From JBCCMB01 sp039026555 (GTDB taxonomy: Bacteria > Pseudomonadota > Alphaproteobacteria > Caulobacterales > Hyphomonadaceae): DNA of 63,168 bases. Positions within the stretch are counted from its first letter, which is position 1; each line of letters begins with the position of its first letter. Shown piece after piece: positions 42,406-53,911 of the stretch. The DNA is taken from the NCBI GenBank assembly GCA_039026555.1, contig JBCCMB010000002.1:1-63168 (forward strand). Reading direction: 5' to 3'. The translations under genes and the position numbers were made by a program. A model generated the notes under the pieces. It was not told where the DNA came from and did no database searches. It saw only the letters and a list, made by a program, of their open reading frames with translations.

Positions 42406-43767
42406 ATGCGTCACTCCGCTTTGTCTATCGTAGCACTGATTGTGTTCGGCGCGGTGATAGGAGGCGCACAATCCGCCTCAGCCGAAACGTTGGGCGATGC
42501 AATCGCCTCGGCTTATCAGCGTAATCCCACGCTTTTAGCGGAGCGCAAGGCGCGGGCGATCGCCGATGAGAATTTGAAACAGGCGAAATCGCAGCGTTTG
42601 CCGCAGGTCTCGCTGACATCATCCTTGGGATTGGAAGAAACCGAAACAACGCGTGATTTTGGCGGGGGGGCTCTTCCGGGCTTTGGCGATCAATCCAATA
42701 GGATCGCAAGCGCCGGCATTGAAGCGCGCCAATCTCTTTATGCCGGCGGGCGAATCGCCGCCGGCGTGCGCCAAGCGCGGGCTGGCGTTGATTCGGCGGA
42801 TGGCGAACTGGAAGCGGCGTCGCAATCCCTTATTCTCGATGTGGTGACAGCCTATGTCGACGTGATTAGCGATGAAGCGTCCCACGAAATTCGCAAGAAC
42901 AACGTCAATGTGCTCGAGCAGCAATTGCAAGCCGCGAGCGACAGGTTCGACGTCGGCGAGGTAACCCGCACGGACGTCGCCCAGGCCGAAGCGCGATTAT
43001 CGGGCGCGGAAGCTGATTTGGCCGCGTCGCGCGCGCAATTGGAGAGCACGCGCGCGCTGTTCGCGGAATTGGTCGGGCGAGCGCCCGTGCAGTTGGAGCC
43101 ATATCCGCCGGCGCCGGGCTTGCCCGCCGAGTTGGAAGAGGCGATCGAGCTCGCATTGGCTGCGAACCCCAGCCTCGCGGCGTCGCGCGCATCCGAAGCA
43201 GCGGCGGAGCAGGCGGTGAAAGTCGCGCGCGGACAATTGCGCCCAAATGTAGACCTCGTCGGCGCGGCGGGCGTTCAGGAAACGAATTCCGACGACACTT
43301 TCCGTGATTCGAACGCGTCGCTGACTGCGCAATTCCAAATGCCTTTATTCCAGGGCGGATTGCTGCGCTCACAGGTGCGTTCCGCCAAGCTGCAATACGA
43401 TCAAGCGCGTTTGCAAACGCAGGCGATTGAGCGGTCTTTGATCGCGAACGTGTCGCGGGCTTGGTACAATGTCATTTCAGCAAATCGCGCAATTGAATCC
43501 TCGCGCCGGCAAGTTGCGGCCGCTGAAATCGCGTTCGAAGGCGCCGAACAAGAGCTGTCCGTAGGCCTGCGGACGACGTTGGACGTGCTCGACCAAGAGC
43601 AGGAATTGTTAGAAGCGCGCCTTGGTTTTGTGCTTGCAGAGCGCACCGCCTATGTCGCAACCCATCAATTGCTGCAATCTTTAGGCGGTCTGACCCCTGA
43701 AGCGCTCGCCGTTAACACTCCATTATACGATCCCGATGTGTATTCGCAGTCGTTAACTCGCAATTGA
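42406..43767 (+). CDS. tolC: TolC-family outer-membrane protein
   Basis: 453 residues from ATG 42406; 102 bases after pcm. The signal peptide MRHSALSIVALIVFGAVIGG ends near ASA (24-26). Two outer-membrane-factor repeats are visible: first ETLGDAIASAYQRNPTLLAE with LYAGGRIAAGVRQARAGVDS, second EEAIELALAANPSLAASRAS with MPLFQGGLLRSQVRSAKLQY, plus GEVTRTDVAQAEARLSGAEA. It forms the trimeric duct for type I secretion or efflux. No lipobox, unlike the NodT-type protein at 26-27 kb. Confidence 0.93.
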   Translation: MRHSALSIVALIVFGAVIGGAQSASAETLGDAIASAYQRNPTLLAERKARAIADENLKQAKSQRLPQVSLTSSLGLEETETTRDFGGGALPGFGDQSNRIASAGIEARQSLYAGGRIAAGVRQARAGVDSADGELEAASQSLILDVVTAYVDVISDEASHEIRKNNVNVLEQQLQAASDRFDVGEVTRTDVAQAEARLSGAEADLAASRAQLESTRALFAELVGRAPVQLEPYPPAPGLPAELEEAIELALAANPSLAASRASEAAAEQAVKVARGQLRPNVDLVGAAGVQETNSDDTFRDSNASLTAQFQMPLFQGGLLRSQVRSAKLQYDQARLQTQAIERSLIANVSRAWYNVISANRAIESSRRQVAAAEIAFEGAEQELSVGLRTTLDVLDQEQELLEARLGFVLAERTAYVATHQLLQSLGGLTPEALAVNTPLYDPDVYSQSLTRN

Positions 43768-43836
43768 CGGACGACTCGGACAATAATCGCCGTTAAGTGT
43801 AGCAGGTTGCGACAGATTTACGTCGGAGGCGAAGCC

Positions 43837-44517
43837 ATGTCGGCCGAAGAAGCACAACAAGAACCGACCATGGAAGAGATCCTGGCGTCTATCCGCCGGA
43901 TTATTTCCGAAGATGATGTGCCGGAGGACGTTGAAGACGAAAACGGACCCGCGGCCGATGTTCTAGAGCTGACAGATACGCCGGATGCGCCTGCGCCAGC
44001 GGCGGAACCGGAGCCGGAACCCGAGCCCGACGCATTTGACTTGGTGGATTCGCTGGACGAAGAGCCCGTGCAAGACGATGCGGTGGACGACGCTCTGGGA
44101 ATGGACGATTTGATGGCTGTCGAGGACAGCGACATCACTGAAATGGATGAATTAGGCGAGCCCGAGCCGGTTGATGATGCGGTGTTCGAGGTTGATCCGG
44201 CCGACGATATCGATTTTGAAATCGAGGTTGAGCCCGAACCCGAGCCAGAAACTATTCCTGAGCCAATGCCGACACCCGCGCCGCCGATCGCCGTTGCGGA
44301 TGACGGCCTAGTGAGTCCAGAGCCCGCAAGCCAAGCGGCGGGCGCGCTTGGTAAGCTGATGGGCTCGATGATGGTGTCGCAGGGCGGCACGTTAGACGAT
44401 GTCGTACGCGAGCTCCTAAAGCCCATGCTCAAAGAGTGGCTGGACGATAATCTTCCTGCGATTGTGGAAGAAAAAGTCGAGCAAGAGCTGAAGCGTATTA
44501 CGGGTCTGGCGCGTTAA
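43837..44517 (+). CDS. popZ: Polar organising protein PopZ (DUF2497)
   Basis: 226 residues from ATG 43837 with GGAGGCG before it. The N-terminal recruitment helix TMEEILASIRRIISEDD (11-27) is followed by a long Pro/Glu/Asp-rich disordered linker (about 28-165) and C-terminal oligomerisation helices LGKLMGSMMVSQGGTLDDVV and LLKPMLKEWLDDNLPAIVEE. This layout is that of PopZ, which makes a polar condensate that anchors the chromosome origin and cell-cycle kinases in Caulobacter and relatives. The linker is longer and more acidic than Caulobacter's; a terminator follows. Confidence 0.93.
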   Translation: MSAEEAQQEPTMEEILASIRRIISEDDVPEDVEDENGPAADVLELTDTPDAPAPAAEPEPEPEPDAFDLVDSLDEEPVQDDAVDDALGMDDLMAVEDSDITEMDELGEPEPVDDAVFEVDPADDIDFEIEVEPEPEPETIPEPMPTPAPPIAVADDGLVSPEPASQAAGALGKLMGSMMVSQGGTLDDVVRELLKPMLKEWLDDNLPAIVEEKVEQELKRITGLAR

Positions 44518-44590
44518 GACCACCGCCTTGCCTGTAACAGCGTAAGAAAACGCCTCTCGCACGCTTCAAATTGTCTTGTTATAGAAACCG

Positions 44591-44618
44591 GGCGCGCCTC
44601 ATCACGGCGCGCCTTTTT
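44591..44618 (+). terminator. Rho-independent terminator between popZ and valS
   Basis: A GGCGCGCC arm (44591-44598) pairs with an identical, self-complementary GGCGCGCC (44606-44613) across a 7-base loop, followed by TTTTT-C. It ends 20 bases before the valS ATG, so it either ends popZ transcripts or sits inside the valS leader. Confidence 0.85.
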
Positions 44619-44637
44619 CTTGCGTATCTATAGGCTC

Positions 44638-47406
<2,769 letters not shown>

Positions 47407-47435
47407 GCTGCTTCGGCGGCGGAGTGGAGTGAGAC

Positions 47436-48521
47436 ATGGCGGGCTCTTTAGCGCTTAAACCAGCCTTCGCGACGATCGCGGCGGCGGCTTTGGCCATTTG
47501 CGTGGCTTGTGCGGACGGCGCGGGCGCAGCATCCGTCGAGACCGTGGCGGCGACCTCGCCTGTCGCCGCTCAAATTGACGTGGTTCCGAGCGACAAAGCG
47601 GAACAAGCGCCTGGCTGGGTGATCGCAGTGCATGGCGGCGCCGGCGTCATTTCCAAATCCGAAATGACGGCGGAAAAAGAGGCGACATATCGCGAGAGCT
47701 TACAAGCGGCGTTGGACGCCGGCGCTGGTGTGCTCGCGGACGGTGGCTCATCTTTGGACGCTGTTGTAGCAGCGACGATCGTTTTGGAAGACGCGCCGGT
47801 TTTCAACGCCGGCAAGGGCTCCGTGCTGACGCGCGAACGCGCCCATGAACTCGACGCATCAATCATGGACGGGCGCGATAAGAACGCCGGCGCGGTGGCG
47901 GGCGTTGCGAAGGTGCGCAACCCTATCCTTGCGGCGCGCGCCGTCATGGAAGAGAGCGAACATGTGATGTTCGCCGGAGCGGCCGCCGACGCTTTTGCCG
48001 AAGCGCATGGGCTTGAGCCGGTCGAAAACTCCTATTTCACGACCGAGTTTCGCGCCCAGGCGCTTGAAGAGGCGTTGCGGCAGGATGGCGAAGCACGCGA
48101 TAAGCGCGGCACGGTCGGCGCTGTCGCGCTCGATCTCGAAGGTCACTTGGCGGCGGCGACGTCAACCGGCGGCATGACCGCTAAAGCGCCTGGCCGCGTG
48201 GGCGATTCGCCCATTATTGGCGCGGGCACCTATGCGGACGACAGCGCGTGCGCGGTTTCAGGCACCGGCCATGGCGAATATTTCATTCGCACCGCCGTTG
48301 CGCGCACCATCTGCGCGCGAATGGCGTTGCAAGGTCTGGACGGCGGCGCAGCGGCGACCATCTTGCTGGATGAAGTGCAAGCGCTCGGCGGCGATGGCGG
48401 CGTGATTGTCATAGACCCAAAAGGCGATGTCTCGATGGTCTTCAATACCGAAGGTATGTTTCGCGGTGTCGCATCTTCTGACGGCGTTATTGAAACCGCC
48501 ATTTATGGCGTGGACGACTAA
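47436..48521 (+). CDS. Isoaspartyl peptidase / L-asparaginase (Ntn hydrolase), exported
   Basis: 361 residues. A hydrophobic N terminus (about 8-26) and Ala-rich linker suggest export. The plant-type asparaginase fold follows: GWVIAVHGGAGVISKSEMT, SLDAVVAATIVLEDAPVFNA, GKGSVLTRERAHELDASIMD, then the autoprocessing site DKRGTVGAVAL, where Thr226 becomes the N-terminal nucleophile after cleavage, and SPIIGAGTYADDSACAVSGT. It would cleave isoaspartyl dipeptides or asparagine in the periplasm. 30 bases after valS. Confidence 0.9.
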   Translation: MAGSLALKPAFATIAAAALAICVACADGAGAASVETVAATSPVAAQIDVVPSDKAEQAPGWVIAVHGGAGVISKSEMTAEKEATYRESLQAALDAGAGVLADGGSSLDAVVAATIVLEDAPVFNAGKGSVLTRERAHELDASIMDGRDKNAGAVAGVAKVRNPILAARAVMEESEHVMFAGAAADAFAEAHGLEPVENSYFTTEFRAQALEEALRQDGEARDKRGTVGAVALDLEGHLAAATSTGGMTAKAPGRVGDSPIIGAGTYADDSACAVSGTGHGEYFIRTAVARTICARMALQGLDGGAAATILLDEVQALGGDGGVIVIDPKGDVSMVFNTEGMFRGVASSDGVIETAIYGVDD

Positions 48522-48610
48522 CGTCTTTTCACGCTCTCTTCGCAAAAGCTTTCACGAAACCTCACGCGCGGCTAAAACGCGCCAAAACCAAACATTTAAC
48601 GGAACGCCCG

Positions 48611-50338
48611 ATGACTAAGACCTGGGATAAATCCAATCTGCCTTCCCGCCATTCCACGATGGGCCCCGAGCGCGCACCCCACCGCTCATATTACTACGCG
48701 ATGGGTTTGGGCACGAAGGATATTGAACGCCCATTCGTCGGCGTCGCCTCGTGTTGGAACGAGGCTGCGCCCTGCAACACCGCCTTGATGCGGCAGGCGC
48801 ACGCGGTGTCCGAGGGCGTGAAAGAAGGCGAGGGCACGCCGCGCGAATTTTGCACCATCACGGTGACCGACGGCATCGCCATGGGTCATGAGGGCATGCG
48901 TTCGTCTTTGGTGTCGCGCGACGCCATCGCCGACAGCGTCGAACTGACCATGCGCGGCCATTCCTACGACGCGCTGGTGGGCGTAGCGGGATGCGACAAA
49001 TCTCTGCCCGGCATGATGATGTCCATGTTGCGCCTGAACGTGCCGAGTGTGTTTTTGTATGGCGGTTCCATTATGCCGGGCCGGTTTGAAGGCCGCGACG
49101 TTACGGTTCTGGATGTGTTTGAAGCCGTCGGCGCGCATGCGGCGGGCTCCAACTCCATGACGGATGAAAAGCTGGCGGCGCTGGAAAAATTGGCGTGTCC
49201 AGGCGATGGCGCCTGCGGCGGACAATTTACTGCAAATACAATGGCCTGTGTGTCGGAGGCTATCGGTCTGGCGTTGCCCAATTCCTGCGCGCTGCCGGCG
49301 CCGTTCACCAATCGCGACGAGTATGCAGTCGCCTCCGGCAAGGCGGTGATGGAATTGATCGAAAAGAACATTCGTCCCCGCGATATCTGCACGCGCGAGG
49401 CGTTTGAGAACGCGGCGATCGTTGTGGCTGCGACCGGTGGATCGACCAACGCCGCGCTGCATTTGCCGGCGATGGCGCACGAATGCGGTGTGGAGTTCGA
49501 TTTGTTCGATATGGCCGAAGTGTTCAAGCGCACGCCGTGGTTGGCGGACCTCAAACCTGGCGGCAATTATGTCGCAAAAGATATGGGTGAAGCCGGCGGC
49601 GTTCCAATGTTGATGAAAACGCTTGGCGAAGCGGGCTTGCTCAATCTGGATTGCATGACGGTGACGGGCAAAAGCCTGGGCGACAATCTTGAAGACGTGG
49701 TCTGGGATGACAAACAGCAAGTGATCCACCCCGTTTCCAACCCGATCACGCCGACAGGCGGGGTTGTCGGACTCAAAGGTTCGCTGGCGCCCGATGGCGC
49801 GATCGTGAAAGTGGCGGGGCTGAAAAGCCTGAAGTTCACCGGTCCGGCGCGCGTGTTTGAAGGTGAGGACGCCTGTTTCAAAGCGGTCGAGGCGCGCCAA
49901 TACAAAGAAGGCGATGTGCTGGTGATCCGCTATGAAGGCGCCAAGGGCGGACCGGGCATGCGTGAAATGCTGTCCACCACGGCGGCGATCTACGGCCAGG
50001 AAATGGGCGACAAGGTTGCGCTGATCACGGATGGTCGTTTTTCCGGCGCGACGCGCGGCTTCTGCATCGGTCATGTGGGCCCTGAGGCGCAAGAGGGCGG
50101 ACCGATCGGTCTGGTTCGGGATGGCGACATCATCACGATCGACGCGGAAGCCGGTACCATCGAGTTGGAGGTGCCGGACGACGTGCTCGCCAATCGCCGA
50201 GAGGCGTGGGCGCCGCGCGTGACGGAATACGGCAATGGCGCGTTGTGGAAGTTTGCGCAATTGGTTGGACCCGCCAGCAAGGGCGCGGTGACGCATCCGG
50301 GCTTTGTAGGGGAACGCAAGGAATACGCGGACATCTGA
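48611..50338 (+). CDS. ilvD: Dihydroxy-acid dehydratase
   Basis: 575 residues, the third step of branched-chain amino-acid synthesis, making 2-oxoisovalerate and 2-oxo-3-methylvalerate. Iron-sulfur ligands are Cys48 (GVASCWNEAAPCN), Cys128 (GVAGCDKSLPGMM) and Cys202 (GDGACGGQFTANTMA). The closing signature LITDGRFSGATRGFCIGHV is complete. Three Cys in these positions suggest the [2Fe-2S]-type enzyme class, an inference. Preceded by 89 bases that I cannot assign as an attenuator. Confidence 0.97.
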   Translation: MTKTWDKSNLPSRHSTMGPERAPHRSYYYAMGLGTKDIERPFVGVASCWNEAAPCNTALMRQAHAVSEGVKEGEGTPREFCTITVTDGIAMGHEGMRSSLVSRDAIADSVELTMRGHSYDALVGVAGCDKSLPGMMMSMLRLNVPSVFLYGGSIMPGRFEGRDVTVLDVFEAVGAHAAGSNSMTDEKLAALEKLACPGDGACGGQFTANTMACVSEAIGLALPNSCALPAPFTNRDEYAVASGKAVMELIEKNIRPRDICTREAFENAAIVVAATGGSTNAALHLPAMAHECGVEFDLFDMAEVFKRTPWLADLKPGGNYVAKDMGEAGGVPMLMKTLGEAGLLNLDCMTVTGKSLGDNLEDVVWDDKQQVIHPVSNPITPTGGVVGLKGSLAPDGAIVKVAGLKSLKFTGPARVFEGEDACFKAVEARQYKEGDVLVIRYEGAKGGPGMREMLSTTAAIYGQEMGDKVALITDGRFSGATRGFCIGHVGPEAQEGGPIGLVRDGDIITIDAEAGTIELEVPDDVLANRREAWAPRVTEYGNGALWKFAQLVGPASKGAVTHPGFVGERKEYADI

Positions 50339-50411
50339 GCCGTCGGCCACTTGCGTTCCAGGTCCGAACAGGGTCGTCTAACACCTCTGGGACGAGGGCG
50401 AGGGACAAAAG

Positions 50412-51401
50412 ATGACCGACGACAATTACGACGCATTCGCCGGCGTCCCCGAAGAGTTCGACTTCTTCAAAGAGATCTATTCGCGCGACATTCAACCGGG
50501 TCTTGCGGCGAAGGAGGATGAACGTCTTGAGGCGGTGAAACACGCGCGGCAATTCACGCTCTATGGCGTCGGCGCGGGGGTCGCCGCCGCTGCAATTGGG
50601 TTCTTCGCCGCTGGATCCCCGATCGGCGCATTTATCGGTGTTGTGATCGGACTGGGGCTGCATAGTTTCGGCCGCGCGCCAATGCAGCGCTTGGGCAAGG
50701 AGGCGAAGCTCCTCATTGTGAACCAAGTGGCGGAGGGATTTTCGCTCAAATACGACGCTACCCCGCCGGCGCCGCCGCTAATCTCCAGATTTCGTAATCT
50801 CGACCTCGTCCCGTCTTGGGATCGATCCGACTTTGAAGATGAACTCCGCGGACAACGCGGCGATACCAGTTTTGAGTTCTTCGAAGCGCATTTGGAGCAG
50901 CGCCGAACCACCTCGGATTCGAGGGGGCGGACGCGAACGCGATGGGTGACCGTATTTCGCGGGCAATGTCTTGTCGTTGATTTTCATAAGGATTTTCGAG
51001 GCCTCACAAAAGTCTATCGCGACGCCGGCTTGTTCAACGCCTTTAAGGGCATCGGCAATTCGTTGGAACGCGTGCGCCTAGAAGATCCGGTGTTTGAAAG
51101 AGCGTTCGAGGTTTACTCCGACGACCAAGTCGAAGCGCGTTTTCTTTTAACGCCTGATTTTATGGAGCGGTTGTTAGAGCTGGAGCGCGTCTTTCATGGC
51201 GGCAAGCTGCTATGTGCGTTTTCTGGCGGGGAGATGTTTGTCTGCGTCGAGGGCGGCGATCTGTTTGAGCCGGGAAGCCTTTTCACACCCTTGGACAATC
51301 CTGAGCGTATTCGCGAGCTGCTCCAGGATTTCGCTGCGGTGTTCGGGCTGATCGACGCCGTCTCCGAACGTCGGGGCGCACCGCCTAAAGCGACGAGCTA
51401 G
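50412..51401 (+). CDS. DUF3137 membrane protein
   Basis: 329 residues. A hydrophobic double segment at about 45-88 (FTLYGVGAGVAAAAIGFFAA then GAFIGVVIGLGLHSF) is followed by a soluble domain with the DUF3137 marks: FSLKYDATPPAPP, FEFFEAHLEQRRT, FRGQCLVVDFHKDFRGLTKV and EVYSDDQVEARFLLTPDFME. Members are galanin-like, uncharacterised bacterial membrane proteins; no function is assigned. The next gene begins 15 bases later on the same strand. Confidence 0.85.
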   Translation: MTDDNYDAFAGVPEEFDFFKEIYSRDIQPGLAAKEDERLEAVKHARQFTLYGVGAGVAAAAIGFFAAGSPIGAFIGVVIGLGLHSFGRAPMQRLGKEAKLLIVNQVAEGFSLKYDATPPAPPLISRFRNLDLVPSWDRSDFEDELRGQRGDTSFEFFEAHLEQRRTTSDSRGRTRTRWVTVFRGQCLVVDFHKDFRGLTKVYRDAGLFNAFKGIGNSLERVRLEDPVFERAFEVYSDDQVEARFLLTPDFMERLLELERVFHGGKLLCAFSGGEMFVCVEGGDLFEPGSLFTPLDNPERIRELLQDFAAVFGLIDAVSERRGAPPKATS

Positions 51402-51416
51402 GGCGGAGAGCACGCG

Positions 51417-51923
51417 ATGCCTAAAACGCTTAGGGAGGCGTTGGCCGCGTTTGACGGCAAAGCTGTGAGTCTGCTCTCCGAAGCCGCCGTCCGGTTTGGC
51501 GATGATCCGGGCTATATAGATCAGCTCATACACTTGAGCGCGGATCCGTCGGCGCATATGTCATCCGGTTCGACATGGCTGCTTAAAGCGCATCTGGATG
51601 AGGGCGGGACACTCGATATGGCGCACGTTGATGCGCTCGCAGACCAGTTGGCCCATATCGTTGATTGGCAGGCTCAATTGCATATTTGCCAATGCATAGC
51701 GCGTTTGCAGCCGACTCAGACTTCAAGCGCCAAATTCGCCGGTTGGCTTCAGCCGCTGCTGACGCATAAGCGTCCCTTTTTACGGGCTTGGTCGCTGGAC
51801 GCGTTTTGCGCGGTTGCGCGGGTAGATCTGTCCTACATGTCTGATGCGAAGGCGGCTTTGGCGGCCGCTCAGGAAGATTCCGCCGCGTCCGTGCGTGCGC
51901 GGGCGCGCAAGATTAAGATCTGA
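51417..51923 (+). CDS. HEAT-repeat-like helical protein, 168 aa
   Basis: The chain is almost entirely predicted helix in pairs: LREALAAFDGKAVSLLSEAA, GYIDQLIHLSADPSAHMSSG, VDALADQLAHIVDWQAQLHI, then KRPFLRAWSLDAFCAVARVD and SVRARARKIKI, which fits four short HEAT-like repeats. W and C residues are spread evenly, and no enzyme motif is seen. It probably mediates protein contacts and, given the 15-base gap, may partner the DUF3137 membrane protein. Confidence 0.7.
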   Translation: MPKTLREALAAFDGKAVSLLSEAAVRFGDDPGYIDQLIHLSADPSAHMSSGSTWLLKAHLDEGGTLDMAHVDALADQLAHIVDWQAQLHICQCIARLQPTQTSSAKFAGWLQPLLTHKRPFLRAWSLDAFCAVARVDLSYMSDAKAALAAAQEDSAASVRARARKIKI

Positions 51924-51929
51924 TCGAAC

Positions 51930-52301
51930 TTATCGGTGCTGATCAACGAGGATAGGATTCCCATCGGGGTCGATCACCACGAAACTACCGGGACCATCGC
52001 CTGCCTCGTCAGTCCGCTCGACGAATTCCATGCCTTTTGCTTTTAGGGATTTTTGAAGCTCACGAACGTCGGTGAACGTCTCGACATTTTGGGCCTTCTG
52101 ATTCCATCCAGGATTAAAGGTCAGCATATTTTTCTCGAACATGCCTTGGAACAGGCCGATCACCGCGTTGCCGTTCTGAAGGATTAACCAGCCTTGCGCG
52201 TCATCGCCGCCCATCGCTGAAAATCCCAGCTTTTCATAAAACGCCTTGGACGCCGCAAGATCCTTCACCGCCAAGCTAATTGAAAACGCACCCAAATCCA
52301 T
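51930..52301 (-). CDS. VOC-superfamily (glyoxalase/bleomycin-resistance fold) protein
   Basis: 123 residues from ATG 52301, with GGGAG upstream; the frame is open to 52358 but that text is not conserved. MDLGAFSISLAVKDLAASKA starts the first beta-alpha-beta unit and AFYEKLGF is the usual helix end; GWLILQNGNAVIGLFQGMF and SFVVIDPDGNPILVDQH complete the second. VOC proteins bind metal with four side chains from two modules; here the candidates are not certain. Substrate unknown. Confidence 0.85.
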   Translation of the reverse strand: MDLGAFSISLAVKDLAASKAFYEKLGFSAMGGDDAQGWLILQNGNAVIGLFQGMFEKNMLTFNPGWNQKAQNVETFTDVRELQKSLKAKGMEFVERTDEAGDGPGSFVVIDPDGNPILVDQHR

Positions 52302-52383
52302 CGTCATCTCCCTCGCACTTGGAGACACGACCCTATCGCGACAGGTCGTGGCGCACACCCGTTGGCGACCTCAACACTGCTCC

Positions 52384-52419
52384 AAAAGAAAAGCCCCCCG
52401 GATGTGAAGTCCGGAGGGC
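52384..52419 (-). terminator. Rho-independent terminator after the 62-aa gene
   Basis: On the minus strand a 10-bp stem with one mismatch (GCCCTCCGGA ... TCCGGGGGGC; 52410-52419 with 52393-52402) is followed by TTTTCTTTT (52384-52392). It lies 38 bases past the stop of the 62-codon gene. Confidence 0.8.
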
Positions 52420-52456
52420 GAGTCTGTCTCGGGGAGGAGATTTCAAAAACTTGAAG

Positions 52457-52645
52457 TTAGTCGGTCGCTTCGATCGCGTTGGCGCGGGGTTGTGACTTGT
52501 CGCCTGCATCCGCCGGGCGCGCGAACAGGGCGGCCGCGTTTAGCGCCGGAAACAGACCTGGCGCGTCGTCATTCGCCGCGGTCGGCGTCTTCGCATCAGC
52601 GCCATGGCGCGATTGGGCGGACTGAATGTATCTTTTGGCGGTCAT
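52457..52645 (-). CDS. Small hypothetical protein, 62 aa
   Basis: ATG 52645 is preceded by AAGGAGG, one of the best ribosome sites in the window, and a strong terminator follows the stop, so this looks like a real monocistronic gene. The sequence (MTAKRYIQSAQSRHGADAKT, then TAANDDAPGLFPALNAAALF and a Pro/Ala-rich end) is hydrophilic and probably disordered except for a short amphipathic stretch at 33-45. No family is recognised. A larger frame upstream of this ATG is Arg-rich and unlikely. Confidence 0.62.
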   Translation of the reverse strand: MTAKRYIQSAQSRHGADAKTPTAANDDAPGLFPALNAAALFARPADAGDKSQPRANAIEATD

Positions 52646-52871
52646 GTGAACCTCCTTAGCTTCAGGGTCACACTCGCGCGGCAAATGGGCGGCCAATTGA
52701 CGCCTTCGGGGTGTTTTCCGGCGAATTCTGGGGCGAAATCTGGGCGGAGTGTTGCAGCGCCGTAATTTTACCCCAAACACGCCTCGCTCTTATCCCAACC
52801 GGCCCGCTAAATTCATCGGGAATTCAGGACCGCGCGATTAAACGTGTTCTTTAAACAGGATGGGGAAAGAT

Positions 52872-53282
52872 ATGAGAGTTTCGCCGATGAACCTGCGTGC
52901 GTGTGTTTGGGGTTTTGTTGTGGGGTTGGCGTTCGCGCCAGCCTCGGCCGCCGCCGCCGAAGATTGCGTCGCCATGAACCGCGAACTGGGCGAGATGGCG
53001 AAACAGATTCAGGCGGACGATGCGGCGCGCGCGGCGGAAGTGATCAAATTCAACGACAATCGCGACGCTCGGAACAACGCCAAGTTTGATCTTGATCTGG
53101 CGCTGGCGTCTCAAAGCCCTGAAAGCGAGATCGAAGGGCTTCGCGCGATCTATAAGCAGCACCGCGACGCGGCCGAAGCCGCGAAATCCGAAATTGATCG
53201 CCTTAACGCCGACATCGATAAGCGCTCCGTGTCCTTCGGCGAGAAGCGTACGATATTTAATGCTCAGTGCGTCAAAGACTAG
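52872..53282 (+). CDS. Exported coiled-coil hypothetical protein
   Basis: 136 residues from ATG 52872 (MRVSPMNLRACVWGFVVGLA), with GGGGAAAGAT before it. The signal peptide ends around ASAAAAED, leaving about 110 residues of almost continuous helix with heptad-like spacing (RELGEMAKQIQADDAARAAE, EGLRAIYKQHRDAAEAAKSE, IDRLNADIDKRSVSFGEKRT) and two Cys, one at each end, that could link a hairpin. It resembles small periplasmic coiled-coil proteins in general; no family assigned. Convergent with the 2OG oxygenase gene. Confidence 0.65.
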   Translation: MRVSPMNLRACVWGFVVGLAFAPASAAAAEDCVAMNRELGEMAKQIQADDAARAAEVIKFNDNRDARNNAKFDLDLALASQSPESEIEGLRAIYKQHRDAAEAAKSEIDRLNADIDKRSVSFGEKRTIFNAQCVKD

Positions 53283-53287
53283 CTGTA

Positions 53288-53911
53288 TCAGGCGTCAGCG
53301 AGCGCGTAATTGAAGCTCAAGCTGATGCGTAATTCGTCGCAATTATTGGGCGTCACTTCGTGGCGCAGCCAGCTTTCCCACATCATCACGCGTCCGGCGC
53401 TCGGCTGGCGGTAGACGAAGCGTTGGAAGGCTTCCGGAGCGTCGCTTCGCGGCGTTGGCGCAGCCATCATGGCGACCAAGCGTGGATCTTCAAATCTCAA
53501 CGCGCCCGCGCAATCCGGAACCTGGACATAGTAAGTGCCCGAGAGCACGGAATGCGGATGGATATGCCCCGAATGCATCGCGCCGGGATTGAGCACATTC
53601 ACCCAATAACTATCTAAGACGAGCGTTTGCCCCGACATGTCGAAATTCAGCGCCTCGGCGAACTGATTGGCGTGTTTGTCCAGCTCGTTTGCAAGCGTCT
53701 CAAACGCCGTTGTGCGGGTCCGCAGATCATTGAGCGAGGCGTAAGAGGTGTAGCCGTCATAATCATTGTCGACGCACCAAGCTTCCCCGGCTGCGTCTTC
53801 CTCCGCGAGCATCAAGCAAGCGGCGGCGAGGTCGGCGTTCAGGTCGTCGGCGTTTGGGAGGTCGGCGCTATAAATGTGCGTCGCGAAAAGCGACGTGATC
53901 GCGTCGGACAC
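53288..53911 (-). CDS. Putative 2-oxoglutarate/Fe(II) oxygenase (TIGR02466-like)
   Basis: 207 residues starting at GTG 53911, directly after the stop of the upstream gene with GGATAAG as ribosome site. MHSGHIHPHSVLSGTYYVQV (112-131) carries the putative iron ligands His118 and His120, and His184 in WESWLRHEVTPNN with Arg196 nearby would complete the jelly-roll active site. DSYWVNVLNPG before it is typical of TIGR02466 proteins, many of them in marine bacteria and phages. Substrate unknown; protein or small-molecule hydroxylation is possible. Confidence 0.85.
   Translation of the reverse strand: MSDAITSLFATHIYSADLPNADDLNADLAAACLMLAEEDAAGEAWCVDNDYDGYTSYASLNDLRTRTTAFETLANELDKHANQFAEALNFDMSGQTLVLDSYWVNVLNPGAMHSGHIHPHSVLSGTYYVQVPDCAGALRFEDPRLVAMMAAPTPRSDAPEAFQRFVYRQPSAGRVMMWESWLRHEVTPNNCDELRISLSFNYALADA

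Noticed and set aside
48522..48610. Attenuator leader before ilvD
   Set aside because: No run of Ile/Val/Leu codons and no terminator-like hairpin in the 89 bases.
48686..50350. Long open frame opposite ilvD (554 codons, minus strand)
   Set aside because: It mirrors the codon pattern of ilvD, is very rich in Arg, His and Ala, and has no ribosome site or domain.
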